64,000 nucleotides of DNA from Hirsutella rhossiliensis (GCF_020360975.1 NW_025408672.1:1302001-1366000); one strand, 5' to 3'; counted from the first letter of the stretch, positions 10,463-22,491 are shown. The notes: generated by a model from the letters alone, not told the origin. Program-made: numbers and translations.

Positions 10463-13085
10463 CTATAGTGGTAAGACTTTACCAAGTAAGCCCCTCACGG
10501 GCCCATTCTTATACTTATGATTATTGCCCCTGTGGCTCCCACCGCGACTCGCGCCCTCTTCGTGTACTGGTAAGACCTCACCAAGTAAGCCCCTCACGGG
10601 ACCATTCTTATGCTTATGCTTATTGCCCTTGTGGTTCCCACCGCGACTCGCGCCCTCTTCGTGCCCATCGCGCCCATCGCGCCCATCACGCCCATCACGC
10701 TCATCACGTCCATCGCCAACGGGCTGATCGTGACCTACCAGCTCAAACGGCTCACTCGTTCCCTGAAACGGCTCAGCCTTTTTCATCAGCGCCTTGGAAT
10801 CCCCGTAGTACTTGAACCGGTAAGTTCCCGGCTCCGCGTTCCCCTTTGTTTCCCACCTGACGTCAACCTCGCTGTATCCGAGGAATTTGTTCGTTGCGCG
10901 CCAAGTATAGACCAAGAACCAATCGCTGTCGTCGCGCACTGGCGTCCATCTGTCGTTGGGGCCGAGCTGTTCAACAGCAGCAAACGTCTGTTCAAGCCGC
11001 AAGTTGTTGCGAGGGCTCGCTCCCTGGAACGTTGCTTGAACATTATCCCCAATTCTATGTACTCTGTTCGGTTGTTGGATAACGTCGCCAAAAGAGCGCC
11101 GCAACGGCTTGCCCTCAAGCTTGAATACAAAGTTAAAGTTGAATGCCTTCTTTCGGTTGTCTGGCGGGAGTGGGCCTGGCCCCGGAAGATCCGTTGAGCC
11201 CGGTTCCAAGTAACGCATGTTTCCGACCGTCAGATTAATATACGCGTTTAGTGCGTGCGGGCCAAAAATGGTAGAAGCCCCTTCGTAGCGCTGAACGGCA
11301 TATTCCTCTGGCGTCGTAAGATAATGCGCATAGGTGTTGACCGGGCTAGCAATGACGACGACGGGGTCCGTGTCCAGGATATTAGTTGCTTCTCTAGCCA
11401 CCGCCGCCTTCCACCGTCGGCCGCTCATGGTCGTGACCTCACTCGGACTAAGAATGATGAGTAGTTGGCCGATGCGAAACATGGATATGTCCACAACGTT
11501 TGGCTCCCAGGCATAAGGGAACGTCTGCTCGCCACCGTCAAACAGAATGGGCTTTGGAGATTGACACTTAATTTGCCTTGCAGTGGGAATCCTAAGGAAG
11601 CCAAAGACGATTTTCCAGAGGGGGTTTCTTGGCCGGTTGGCCTCGCCCTGGACAAAGTCAAACAAACCTGGACCGTCAGTCGTGCCGGCGGCAAAAGAGT
11701 AGCCCAGGGCTCCAGGACAAGTGGTGACCTGGGTGCCATTGGGGAGAGTGAAATTCCACCAGGCCATGTTGTGGAAAAAGTGAAAACCTTTGACTCCTGT
11801 TCCTACAATTGGCGTAGAGGACGAATCCATTGAAGCCTTGCGCTGAGTTAGCACGCGAGTTCAACCGAAATGAAACCCTGCTTCTCTAGTGGCTCACCAG
11901 TAACTCGGTGGCAGCAGTGGCCTGTCGCCGGGCAATCTCGTGACAGCTACTGGTGCCCTGGTCCTTCTCCCGAAACATGGGTCCACGCCCGTGACACCCA
12001 GTCACCTTGCCGTTCGGGCAAGAGGCCGTCTGGAAGTTGCACATCTGCCCGGAGCCATCCTCGCACCACGCCCCCTCAGTGTTGGGGCTGGCGTCGCCCA
12101 AGTTCGCCTGGCTAAAGGCAGCAATGAATCCGTCGACGGCCGAGTCATCCTTCTTCAATGCTTGCTCCGTCATCCAAGACGCGAGGCCCTTGTTGTCGCC
12201 AGACACATGCGTGTTATTGTTGTAAAGAGATGTGCCGTGGACGGGGAACCACGTCAGCAGACCAATGCTCTTCATATCAGATGCCCGCCTGAGCCGGAGA
12301 AGCGTCATGGTCGTATCCGTGTCACTTTGATATCTCTGCCGCTCCTCCTCGGGGTTGCGGAGATATGCAAAGAGGGACCGGTTGATGGCGGCGTCCCTGA
12401 TTTCTGTCGTGCCCACATCGAGGTAGCCCTGCCCGAACTGTCAAAGCACGCACATCACGAGACCATCGGATCAACCCACCTCCTGGAGGCTCTCATGGGC
12501 CCGCCTGATGGCCAGTAAAGTGCCTTCGACAAGAGCTTTATAGCTCTGGCGGTCAAACCCCAAATTTGGTATCGAGGGCAGGAAGTAATTCCACCAACCA
12601 CCTGGAGTTGCATGGCTGTGGACAGCTGCCAGGGCAATGTTATGTGTTCCGTACACGGAGTACTCGGCCCCGCCTTTCTTGAGACCTTCCAGTACACCGA
12701 GACGAATCGCAGTATCGCCAACGAGGCCGTCCATGACAACATAGATCACTCGTTCCTTTGGGTTCTTGACGTCACCCATGATAAAGGCCCGGCTGTACAG
12801 GCGCTGCCGTAACCCGTTTCCGACTTGCGAGGCCTGGGCATAACCTGCCAGGTTGAGGTCGACAACGGGACCGGTAATGTCGCCTTTGCCGACGCCGACG
12901 AGATACTTGTCGCGGCCAGGATAGGGTCGGTTTCGGGACCAGTCAGAGTCGCCAGGGGAAGCCCTTTGGCCTCGTCCATCTTCACGCGGGGGGGCAAACC
13001 GGGCGAAAGAGGCGGCGCTCAGGAGCAGCAACAGAAATAGCCGGGTGGCCAATATGAAGCGCGGGCGCGCCGAAGTCGGGCGCAT
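10463..13085 (-). CDS. Secreted neutral ceramidase with repeated basic C-terminal tail
   Basis: Three exons: complement(10463-11836, 12438-side intron end giving 11898-12437, and 12480-13085), 839 residues. Neutral ceramidases hydrolyse ceramide to sphingosine and fatty acid. An N-terminal hydrophobic stretch (about residues 11-29, FILATRLFLLLLLSAASFA) is a signal peptide, so the enzyme enters the secretory pathway. The core begins YLVGVGKGDITGPVVDLNLAGYA; AVHSHATPGGWW supplies the zinc-site histidines, and NLGDASPN (S319 the predicted nucleophile; usual consensus has V before S) is the catalytic motif. The C-terminal beta domain ends near LVGHDQPVGDG. After it comes an unusual tail: DGR/DGRDG repeats, then two copies of a 33-residue Gly/Lys/His-rich unit. 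Intron 1 is only 42 nt. The start of exon 3 could also be 6 nt upstream, adding two residues. Confidence 0.9.
10470..10667. repeat. 99-bp tandem duplication inside the ceramidase reading frame
   Basis: Two adjacent 99-bp units, 10470-10568 and 10569-10667, about 90% identical by eye with only substitutions. The unit is 33 codons, so the reading frame is kept; each copy ends in the protein as GPVRGLLG followed by a short variable end. Most changes are transitions. Confidence 0.9.
10665..10724. repeat. 9-bp repeat array coding for DGR/DGRDG in the ceramidase tail
   Basis: On the plus strand the array reads as repeats of CGCCCATCG/CGCCCATCA with small changes (six or so units); on the coding strand it gives a run of Asp-Gly-Arg and Asp-Gly-Arg-Asp-Gly residues joining the ceramidase domain to the duplicated tail units. 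The 9-bp period preserves the frame. Confidence 0.8.
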
Positions 13086-14338
13086 GGCTCTCGGAGAAGC
13101 CGTTGCAACTAGACTTTGCTGTGAACCGACACGGCAACATGGCCAGGGGAACTAGGCGACTTATGACCACATGGTCTCCTGACGATTGCGGGGTCGACTC
13201 CGGCCAATTCCATGGATAGGCAAGGTAGCATGAATTGCACATTCCTCGGGTTCACATTCTGCGAGTCTCGCAGTCTCCCTGCTCTACCGGCAGCTAGCTT
13301 GGTCCATGGCAGGTTGAGACAGCAACCCCATGACGCTGGGAGCCTGGAATGTCTTCGGGATGTGCTCCAGCCAGACTCTTGCCGTACCTGCCGCTGGGCT
13401 TTCCAAGCAGAATATGATCGCCGACTGCCCGTTAGCACATATATCTCTGTTCCATGACGGCAACTCCTAGCTCCACCGCCGGTTGTATTCACTCGTTCAT
13501 GGCTCAATCTAAACCCCTCCGACTGACATCACAATCGGAAAATGTGGCACTGAGCCATTGTGCCAGCGTCCATTCAATGCCCCGGCGGCCAAGTCGTGCG
13601 GAATACGGGATTGGAGCAAATGCCTGGGCCGTTGCCGTTGTGTCATCGCAGTCGGACGCGGGTTTCGTGTATGAGAGAGCAAGTCACCACCTGTCCAGGG
13701 CATTCGACAGGGCGTGAGGAAGCGGTTGATCCAATCCAGAGACGCAATGTCAGCCTGTTGCAGAAATTTTGAGCCGCTTTGTCGTCCCTCTTCGCGGCAC
13801 GGTTCGTTCCCTCCAATAGCCGGGCGGAAGGAGGTCTCGTCCAAGGGAGGAGTCGAGGACTCCAATCGCCATCTGAGGCAAGATGGCAAATCCCTTATGT
13901 AAGCAGAAGTGATCGTGGGCGCCTGATGATCCAGGCACCAATTTTGATTGGCTCCCGTGACTCGTGCGCACTCTCGCTGCGGCAAGTCCATCCCCCCCAA
14001 GCACGGAATTTTTGCGACTCGTTGACTGCTAGCGATTCCGGAAAGCCATTCCCTCCTCCTCGCACTTCCATCTTTTCCCCCTCCATCCTCTGCACCACCG
14101 CTCTCTCCTGCGAGATCTTTGCCTGGAGCAAAGTCGCACCGTCGCCATCTTCGATCGGAAGGAGAAGTAGTCGATCTATTTCTGCCTCCTTGACTCGCGC
14201 AACCGTCCTCCCATCTCTCAGGCACCGCGCAAAGACTCCCACCATCGACCAACGCCCGCCTCGGCGTTCCCCCACGCACGGCAAATCGCCAGTCAACTCT
14301 ACAACCACGCTTCTCCCTTCGTCATAGAAAGGGACACA
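13086..14338. other. Divergent promoter region between ceramidase and eIF4E
   Basis: 1.25 kb separates two outward-facing start codons. Open frames here (for example 13509-14279 minus) show no domain. The last 250 bp before the eIF4E ATG are pyrimidine-rich, typical of the 5' leader of a strongly expressed fungal gene. No other motif stood out. Confidence 0.5.
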
Positions 14339-15231
14339 ATGGCGGCTACCGCGACCGAAACTTCGAAGCTGGACCAGCAGGTCGACCTGTCGACGATCCC
14401 TATCTCCCCTGGCGGTAAGGAAGATCCTACCAATGTCAACGCCGGTGACAAGAAGCCTGTCACTGTCTTTCACGACAAGGACAACTTCAATGTCAAGCAC
14501 CCCCTCCAGAACAAGTGGACTCTTTGGTTCACCAAGCCCCCAAGTGGCAAGGTATGGTTGGCGCCTCGCTTCTGTAATCGGCTCACTGGCTGACGGCACC
14601 CCAGGGCGACAACTGGAATGATTTGCTCAAGGAAGTCATCACTTTCGACTCGGTTGAGGAATTCTGGGGCGTTTACGTAAGTCGGATCCGTCTTAAAGGC
14701 TGTCGCCCTGTCTAACTTTGCTCCTTTACCTCGCTCCTACAGAATAATGTCGCCCCCGTCTCCGAACTGCCGCAAAAGGCGGACTACCATCTGTTCAAGG
14801 CCGGCGTGCGGCCGGAATGGGAGGACCCCCAGAACAAGCATGGCGGCAAGTGGTCTTATCAGTACAAGGAGAAGCGAGCCATCGACATCGACCGCCTCTG
14901 GCTACAGGTCATGATGGGCGCCATCGGCGAGACGCTCGAGGACGAGGACGACGGTGAGGTCATGGGTGTCGTCGTCAATGTCCGCAAGGCATTCTACCGT
15001 GTTGGCGTTTGGACTGGCACCATCGGCAAGAGCGTCCCTGGCCGCGGCGACGGCGATGTCGCTGGCGGCAAGGGGCGTACTGGCGAGAAGGGCAAAGAGA
15101 TTCTCATGTCGATTGGTCGGCGGTTCAAGGAGGTTCTGGAGCTGCCGGCCAACGAGCAGGTCGAGTTCTCCGGCCACACCGAAAGTGCGCACTCTGGAAG
15201 CACGAGAGCCAAGGCCAAGTATGTTGTATAG
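14339..15231 (+). CDS. TIF45: Eukaryotic translation initiation factor 4E
   Basis: Three exons: 14339-14551, 14605-14676, 14743-15231, giving 257 residues; introns of 53 and 66 nt, both phase 0. eIF4E binds the 5' cap of mRNA in the cytoplasm and recruits eIF4G. Diagnostic blocks: HPLQNKWTLWFTKP, then SVEEFWGVYNNV at the exon 2/3 junction (eIF4G-binding and cap-binding region), DYHLFKAGVRPEWEDP (cap-sandwiching Trp), RLWLQVMMGAIGE and a C-terminal SIGRRFKEVLEL helix. The N-terminus is unstructured as usual. A Gly/Lys-rich loop (VPGRGDGDVAGGKGRTGEKGKE) between the last beta strands is longer than in yeast eIF4E. Confidence 0.95.
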
Positions 15232-15783
15232 ATGCGGAAAGAATGGATCGGCGTTGTGGGCAGGGCGAAGGAGACGAGGCAAAATGATATGGGCCTCCGG
15301 ATATCCGCCTACTCTGATTCTCTGGCCTGTTTCGATATGCAGTCTCGTTCTGATGCACTCGACGGCTGACGGGAAGTGGTGTGGTTACGGACTTCGCGGT
15401 TCATGCACTCGGATCAGATGGCTCGATCAGCTGGTGGACGGTATCCATGGTATCGTTTGGGCCAAAATCTAGTTCATGGTGGCGTTTCTCGGAAGCTCCC
15501 AGGTTTCTCTTTTTCTTTTTCTGTGTGTTTTCCCCTAGCTTCTTAGTCGGTGGCGTCTCAACAGAGCAGCAGGTATTGCACGGGGGCATAGATTTCTCAA
15601 GCTTTGATCAGACTGCTCGCTCCTCGTGGGGAGCTAGACAAGTTGCGTTGACCATGACGGTGGCAGCCACGTCGCGCGTATTGTTGAGCTATAGATCTAT
15701 CCTCGTTTACAAAATTGCCGTAATTAGTTTGTACACCAATACTCGTACACCGCCTATTCTCAAGTCTGTTACGGCATTGAAGG
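15232..15783. other. Convergent 3' intergenic region (eIF4E / acyl-CoA synthetase)
   Basis: 552 bp of presumed 3' UTR sequence between two genes that face each other. A run of T/C (TTTTTCTTTTTC) lies near 15508-15522. No gene is seen. Confidence 0.5.
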
Positions 15784-17801
15784 TTACGACTCGTCGCCGC
15801 TAAACTCGTCTGCGAAGACGGCTCGGACGAGCTGCTTCTTGTTGATCTTGCCCATGGCGTTGCGGGGGATTTGATCGACAACCTTCATGGTCTGCGGGAT
15901 CTTGTATGCGGCGAGACGACTCTTGAGGGAACGACGCATATCCAGGGGAGTCCACTTCTGGACAAGGTCCGTGTTGAGGACGACGACGGCGCCTACCTTT
16001 TGACCCCAGCTGCCGCTCGGGACGGCGACGACGGCTGCCTCGGCGACCTCTGGCAGGGAGAGCAGCTCGCGCTCGACCTCGAGAGCGCTGACCTTTTCGC
16101 CGCCCGTCTTAATGATGTCGGCGCTGATGCGGCCCTGGACAAAGTACATGGGACCAACGGCCCAGGGCTGGGAGCCACGGCCGGCCACGGGCACGGACCG
16201 GCGGAGGGCGACGTCGCCCGTCTTGAACCACGGCCCACCGCCGTCCGGGTCGTCGACGAACTCGCTGGCCGTGGCTTTGGGGTTGCGCCAGTACTCCCGG
16301 AAGATGGTGGGGCCGCGGAGCTGGATCTCGCCGGAGCGCTCGCGGCCGTGGGCGTCGAGTTCGTGGCCGGGGGCGATGACGTGGCCGGTGTCGACGTCGA
16401 CGAGGCGGGCCTGGACCGAGGGTAGGGGCCAGCCGACACTGGCATCGACGCGGTCGGCAAAGTCGAGGCCGCAGCTGAGGGCCATGCCGACCTCGGTCAT
16501 GCCATAGCGCTCGAGCAGGACGTTGCCATGGCTGAGCTCCCTCCACGCCGCCTTGACGGGGGTGGGCAGCGCGGCGGAGCCCGAAATGCTGAGGCGCATG
16601 TTTTCGGGCGAGACGGCCTGGCGGGCTGCCTCGTGCAGCTCGGCGGGGAGGGATCCGTGGCTGGCCAAGAGGCGGCTGTAGACGGTGGGGACGACGGTGA
16701 AGAAGGTGACGGGCAGCTGCGAGGGGGCGCCGGTGGCTAGAAAGGGGGCGGCGAGGCGCCTCCAGACGGCGTCGGCGTTAAAGGGGAACATGAATTCGAC
16801 CGAGGCGCCGGCGAAGAGGGGGGTTAGCAGGGCGTTGACGGCGCCGTGGATGTGGTGCAAGGGGAGGACGTGCAGCAGGCGGTCCGAAGAGGAGTATTTC
16901 CAGGCCTGCATCAGAGAATGCGACTGCGCCGTGAGGACCGAGTGCGGGAGGAGGACTCCTTTCTACCTCGTGGGTTGAAGGAGTAGGCTGTCAGGACTCT
17001 GCGGGTAGAGGCAAGGGGGGGGCATTCTCTCACCGGCCGGTTCGTCGTCCCCGAAGTGTACAGCATCAAGCCAGCGGCATTGTCACCGTCCATGTCGCTC
17101 AGAGTGACGTGCTCGCTTGCTCGGCCGCCGACATGCTTTGCCAGTTGCAGATGGGTCGGCTTGCACGTCAGGTCGGTGGCCAGGACCTCGGCAGCCTTGG
17201 CGGCAAACTTGGACGAGGACACGAGCAGCGAGGCCTCGCTGTGGTTGAGGATGTACTGCAGCTCAGACGCGGGAAAGGCGGGGGACAGGGGCACGGCTAT
17301 GGAGCGTGCGGCCATGACGGCGAGTAGCGTGACTGAGGGGATTCAGAGAGGAGCGTGGGGAGCCATATTAGCCATTGGAGGACCCGATGCTGCATGTCAA
17401 GATGGGGCAAGTTGCAGGTCAAGCGTAGAAACACAGCGCCGCCAAGTCCGAGATCGCTTACCCACATAGTCGTAGCTATTCTCTACAAGAAAGGCGATCC
17501 TCTCCCCGGCCAGGTCGGCGTCGCCGCTGGCCTCGCGCAGCCGGTCGCGCGCACGGGCAACATCGCCGAGCAGCTGGCCATATGCGAAGCTGCGGCCGGA
17601 CGCCGAGTGGAGCACGGCGGGAGACGCGGGGTCGTGCTGGGCGATGGCGCGGAAGATGGGCAGACGCGGCAGGGTCGAGGCCATCCTGGCGGGCGAGGGG
17701 AAGCGGCGGAAGAAGCTGCTGCTGCTGCGCAGGGAGGTGAGTGGGGGGTGGCGGCAGACCACGCGCCGGAGGGCTGGCGGGAGCACGCAGTGACGTATCA
17801 T
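15784..17801 (-). CDS. Malonyl-CoA synthetase-like acyl-CoA synthetase (ACSF3 type)
   Basis: Three exons: complement(15784-16962, 17034-17332, 17462-17801), 605 residues; introns of 129 and 71 nt. It is an AMP-forming synthetase of the ANL superfamily. Visible core motifs: YTSGTTNRPKGV (the ATP-phosphate loop, rebuilt across intron 2), LLHVLPLHHIHG, ERYGMTEVGM (A5), WFKTGDVA (A7), ISADIIKTGGEKVSALEVE (A8 hinge) and RNAMGKINKKQL, which holds the catalytic lysine (A10). The HVLPLHHIHGAVNAL block is what places it near malonyl-CoA synthetases rather than long-chain enzymes. An Arg/Ser-rich N-terminus (about 39 residues before MASTLPRL) looks like a mitochondrial presequence, which fits ACSF3; the second Met could give a cytosolic form. 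No peroxisomal SKL ending. Substrate remains inference. Confidence 0.85.
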
Positions 17802-17995
17802 GAGCAGTTGGAAGGGACCGTTTTGTGGCTGAGGGAGAGAAGGGGTAAGACGAGAGGGCGACCAGATTGAGCGGCAAGCAGGCTGTGAGACGGTGATGGG
17901 TGAAGCAAGGTTGGAGGAGAGGAGACCGAGAGAGATGCGTCGTTGACATGTGTGGCCTGGCTCCCCCTACCCTAGAGTTTGGCACTTGGAAAGGC

Positions 17996-18010
17996 TAAAG
18001 CAACGCAGAG
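17996..18010. repeat. Target site duplication, left copy (TAAAGCAACGCAGAG)
   Basis: These 15 bases are repeated exactly at 22491-22505, on either side of the LINE. The adjacent bases differ on both sides, so 15 bp is the full match; the first T/TAA could in part belong to the AAT tail of the element. Confidence 0.9.
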
Positions 18011-21000
18011 AGCTGGGCGCTCAACTGTCCGCCCGGCGAAAGGAACAATACGAAAGAGTAGAACGATCCGAGCAGCCCGAACGGGATGCCACCTGCTCGC
18101 CGGGTGGTGTCACCGAAAAGACAGTAACGCCTGGGCCTGACAGGGAGACCGCCTCGGAATCGACGCACCTCACCCCCGACCTCAAGTGCTGCCCGGGACG
18201 ACGGACAGCAAGCCCAACCTCATGACGAAGCCCCACGGCGCGGTAGCGAATCGACCTAAGCTCGACCAGGACCGTAACCCCGCCTTCCGTCATGATGGCC
18301 TCGGCACCCAAACCTCCGGGTGGAGGCCAACGACACAGATCTGCTTCTCCTACGAAGAAGCGACGCATCATTGAGGACTCTGTCTCTCCATGACGAGATA
18401 CCCACGCACAAATCAATGTGGCAATAAGACTCTGCGAGTCTTCCAAGCGAACGTGGGCAAGATCTCGCCGGCGCACGACTGCGCCCTTGCCCTCGCCGAT
18501 TCCGAACATTACGATGTGGTGCTCCTCCAGGAGCCATGGACAGAAACAAAGGGCGGCCGATGCCTTACCAAAACACATCCCGCCTACGACACCTTCTCCC
18601 GGTTGACAGCTGGGAAGACAATAGCACCCGACCCAGAGTCATGACCTATGTCCGCCGCAGGCCTGGGCTGATGGTAGATCAGAGGAGGCCCGCGGCAACT
18701 CGTGACATTCTTTGGCTCACGGTCAACGACATCACTTTGGTCAACGTTTACCGCCAACCGTCATACGACGAGGCCCTCGACATACTACTCCAATGGCCCG
18801 CGCCAAACAGATGTCTGGTAGCAGGCGATTTCAACGCCAAACACCACAGCTGGCAAGCCGGCCGCATCGAGGGCCGCGGCGAGGCTGTAGCTGCATGGGC
18901 GACAGCCAACGGTCTGAACCTGCTCAACCCGGCTGACGTCCCGACAAATCCTCGTGGCAATACGATCGACCTTGCCTTCTCTAATATCGCCTTGGCCAAT
19001 GCCGTGGTGGAAGACCATCTTGCCACCAGCTCCGACCACTTCACGCTCAGCACTACCCTGCCTGAGCTCGCTGTAGCGCCCCCACCCACTGGGAAGGTTC
19101 GCCTTACCTCTGACGAGGAAATAAGACGCTTCGTAGAGATGGTTGAAAACGGCGTGGCGGCTATCGAGCCGTCAACCGCTTCCCTCAAGACTTGGATTCA
19201 CTTGCCTTAGCAGTGACTAACCTACTTCAGTTTGCCGCCAAAGCTGCAGGCCGGCCGGTCCGCAAGGGCGCACGCAGCGCGCCCTGGTGGACGGAGGAAT
19301 GCTCCTTGGCCGCGGTGGAGTATCGCGCAGTGAGGAGAGTCTACGCTCTCGGTTTCGGCCGAGAGGTTCAGCTCGCGAAAGGAAGTTCCAGAGAGTCGTG
19401 CGGCGAGTCAAGCGCCGTTACTGGCGCGATCTGATTGACAGCTTCACGGACAGTGCGTCCGTCTTCAAGGCGGTCCGTTGGCTGAGATCGCCCGGTGCTT
19501 TCCAACCACCGCCTCTGCAAGTGGATGATACCGTCTATGAGACCCAACTAGACAAAGCCAACGCCCTGCGACGAGCAACGCTCGAACGTCGCACTTCGCA
19601 GGATGACATCACGGATCCGTGGGTCCCAGTGGACACAGCGAGGACGATTCCTTTCGCTCAGAACGTTTCCCTGGAGGAGGTCCGGGACGCGACCCTTCGC
19701 ACGGGTAACACCTCTCCCGGCTCCGATAACATTACGGTCAAGATGCTCCGTGCCGTCTGGCATACCATTGGAAGCCTCGTCCACAAGCTGTATCAGGGCT
19801 GTCTCGACATCGGTCACCATCCTAAGCCTTTCAGGGAAGCGGAAGTGGTTATGATCACGAAGCCAGGGCGACGGAACCTGTCAGAGGCCCGCGCCTGGCG
19901 TCCAATCTCTCTCCTGTCTGGGCAAAGGCCTCGAACGGCTTATTGCGCGCCGTTTGGCGTGGGCATCCGTCCACTATGGTGTCTTGCACCCACAACAAGC
20001 TGGCGCATTGCCGAAAAGGTCCGCTGTTGACCTTGTCGCCGCATTGGTACACGACATCGAGGAGGCTTTCTCGCGCAAGCAGGTCGCCACACTCGTGACA
20101 ATGGACGTCGAAGGCGCCTTCGACACTGTCCTTCGTAGCAGGCTCATTCTTCGCCTTCGGCAGCAAGGATGGCCTCGGAATGTCGCTCGTTGGGCTGGCT
20201 CCTTTATGCATGACCGAGCAGCACGTGTCCGCTACCAGGATGTCATGACACCCTCGTCACCCTTGCAGTGCGGACTGCCGCAAGGATCGCCAGCTTCTCC
20301 CATACTTTTCCTACTATACACAGAGCCAATCTACCGCCTGAGCAACCCCAAGGGCGCTTCGGCTATGCAGACGACACTGCCGTCCTTTGCGTCGGAGACT
20401 CCTGGAGGAGACTGCCCACAGAGCGTCGAAACATGTTCACGAACTCATGACATGGGGCACCGCGAACGCGATAACCTTCGACCCCAAGAAGACTGAAGTC
20501 ATGCACTTCTCCCGAACTACACCGAGGAATGCACCTCCAGTCTTCCATGGCGAGGTAGAAAGCGGCCAGGCTCAGCCATGCGGTGGCTCGGCATCTGGCT
20601 TGACAGCACCCTGACGTTCAAGACGCACGTCGAGAAGTGGACTGCCAAAGCGCAAGCAGTGGCCTACCATCTCAAGGGTTTGACAAATACCAACCGCGGC
20701 CCCCTACCAGGTGCGGTCCGGAGAGCCGTCCGCGCCTGCATCGAGCCGCAATTGTTCTTTGGGGCAGAGGCGTGGTACCCGGGCATGACCTGCCCGCGAT
20801 GGAATAAGCCGGCAAAGGAAGGGCCATCAAGAATACGGCACCTCATCCGGCGGATGGACAAGTCGCTCAACACGGCCATGCGAGCCATCCTCCCGGTCTG
20901 GAAGACGACGCCGCTCAGCGCCAGGCACCGGGAGGCGGGCATACCGCCAGTTTCGCACCTGCTCCAGGCGTGTCGAACGCGCTTCGCAGCCCGTCTCAAG

Positions 21001-22490
21001 TCCTCGACGAAGCGCACCCGCTTGCGGTGCGAACGAAGCCGATCCGGGCCCTGTCATCAACAGGGCCATTAAGTTAAAATACCAGCGTCCACGACAACCT
21101 TTCCGGACCAGACTGCGTCGCACTGACGAGCTGCTCCCAAGGTGCGCCAGGCCAGACCTTCTCGCACGTAGGTTCGCCAGCGACCAGCGTGGACCCTTGC
21201 AAACTGCGCCGAAAGAAGAATCGGCGGCAAACTTCGGCGAGTGGCTCCAATCAGTTGCTCCACGGACAGCAATCGTCTACTCGGACGGATCCCTCTCCCG
21301 GAGGAGCCGCGGGGTACGGCTATGCGGTACATCAGGATGGACTCACCGTCCTCAGCGGTAACGGCCGTCTTGGGCTTGCTGAGGTCTTTGATGCCGAGGC
21401 GAGAGGCTCCTAGAGGGTCTGCGTGCTGCGTTGAGCCTCCCGGCTGCAGACCAGATTGTCGTATGCCTCGATAACCTCGCGGTCGCGACGTGTCTTCAAG
21501 GCATGCCGTCAGATTCCTCCCAGAAGGAGTTCCTGGAATTCCAGGCCTTGGCCGCAGAACATGGTGCCACTGAGATCCGCTGGATCCCCGCCACACCAAC
21601 ATCCCAGGTAACGAGCAGGCAGACGCCTTAGCAAAGGCAGGAACCTCTCAACCCGAGCCTGCAGACGCTCTCCCGACGCTGGCATATCTGCGCAAGGTCG
21701 CTAGGCAGCGACCAAAAGACGCATTCAAAGCCTGGTGGGAAGTTTCTGCACCCCAACAGTACAGGGTCCTCGACCTCGATGCCACGACTGGCTGCCCGCC
21801 AGAACTTACCATTCCACGACCTCTGCTCCACCATCTGCTCGCAGCAAGAACCCACCACGGGGACTTCGCTGATTACCACGAAAGGTTGAACCACGACGAT
21901 GCGCGACTGACGTGCTCATGTGGTCGACGAAAAGAACCAAGCATCTCTTCTATTGCCGGAAGATCGCGCCGCGACATCGGATGAGGTTGGCACCCTCACC
22001 GAGCGCGGCGGTCAACCGAGCAATAGGCAGAGACTTCGACCAGTTCGTCAAGGTGGCGAAGGCAAGCTCGTTCTTTGGAACGATCTGCCCTCGCCACTAG
22101 GCGGCAGCAACCGCTTTCCTCCTTCCCTTCCCTTTGTTTGCACACACACCATTTTCTCTTACCCGACTCGGCCGGGCGGAGGGTGCTCTCCGGAACCGGC
22201 CCTGTGAGGCCAAAACGAAAGACATGGCTGTCGCGCCTGAACGTCCCGCTGACGGGCAGCAGGCTGAGCAAAGAAGCGCCTTTGAGCCGATGAAATGCTG
22301 AATGGTGGATTGTTTACGTTCTGTGGAAGGGGCAGAAGACGCGGATTGGTACTCGTTTCGTTTCGCGTATTGTGGGCCTACTCCGCGATAGTAGACTTCC
22401 AGCAGCTCAGCACGTCCTGTGCCCCGTCTCGGGGACCTGAGCGACCTAAAGGTCGCTGGACGGAAAATACAATAATAATAATAATAATAA
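18011..22490 (+). mobile_element. Decayed Tad-type non-LTR retrotransposon (LINE), 5' truncated
   Basis: A 4,480-bp element bounded by a 15-bp direct repeat and ending in a (AAT)n tail (22471-22491), the signature of target-primed reverse transcription. It carries remnants of an ORF1 C-terminus (basic KKRRIIEDSVSP ending at 18393) and an ORF2 with apurinic-type endonuclease, reverse transcriptase, RNase H and a terminal CCHC-like knuckle. This domain order, with RNase H, places it in the Tad/I group common in filamentous fungi. The ORF1 zinc knuckles are absent, so the 5' end is lost. It lies 195 bp upstream of the acyl-CoA synthetase ATG, inside a former divergent promoter. It keeps high GC and many CpG sites. 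Confidence 0.9.
18390..22100 (+). pseudogene. LINE ORF2: endonuclease / reverse transcriptase / RNase H, multiply frameshifted
   Basis: The coding signal moves through all three frames with at least eight frame changes plus stops, so no full protein can be made. Recognisable pieces in order: endonuclease blocks RVFQANVGK and LLQEPW (18438-18540), VNVYRQPS, LVAGDFNAKHHSW and SSDHF (18720-19045); a linker to 19800; RT motifs EARAWRPISLLS (about 19885), TMDVEGAFDTV (about 20100), GLPQGSPASPILF (about 20272) and GYADDTAVL (about 20358); a thumb/connection region to 21060; RNase H pieces IVYSDGS (about 21270), DNLAVATCL and GNEQADALAKAG (to about 21640); and a CSCGR...H...C knuckle near 21915-21955. 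The catalytic YADD, the TMDVEGAFD aspartates and the endonuclease residues are intact, so decay came from indels rather than loss of catalytic residues. Confidence 0.88.
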
Positions 22491-22491
22491 T
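22471..22491. repeat. (AAT)n 3' tail of the LINE
   Basis: Seven AAT units directly before the right target-site copy. A short microsatellite instead of poly(A) is known for I-like and Tad-like LINEs. Confidence 0.85.
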
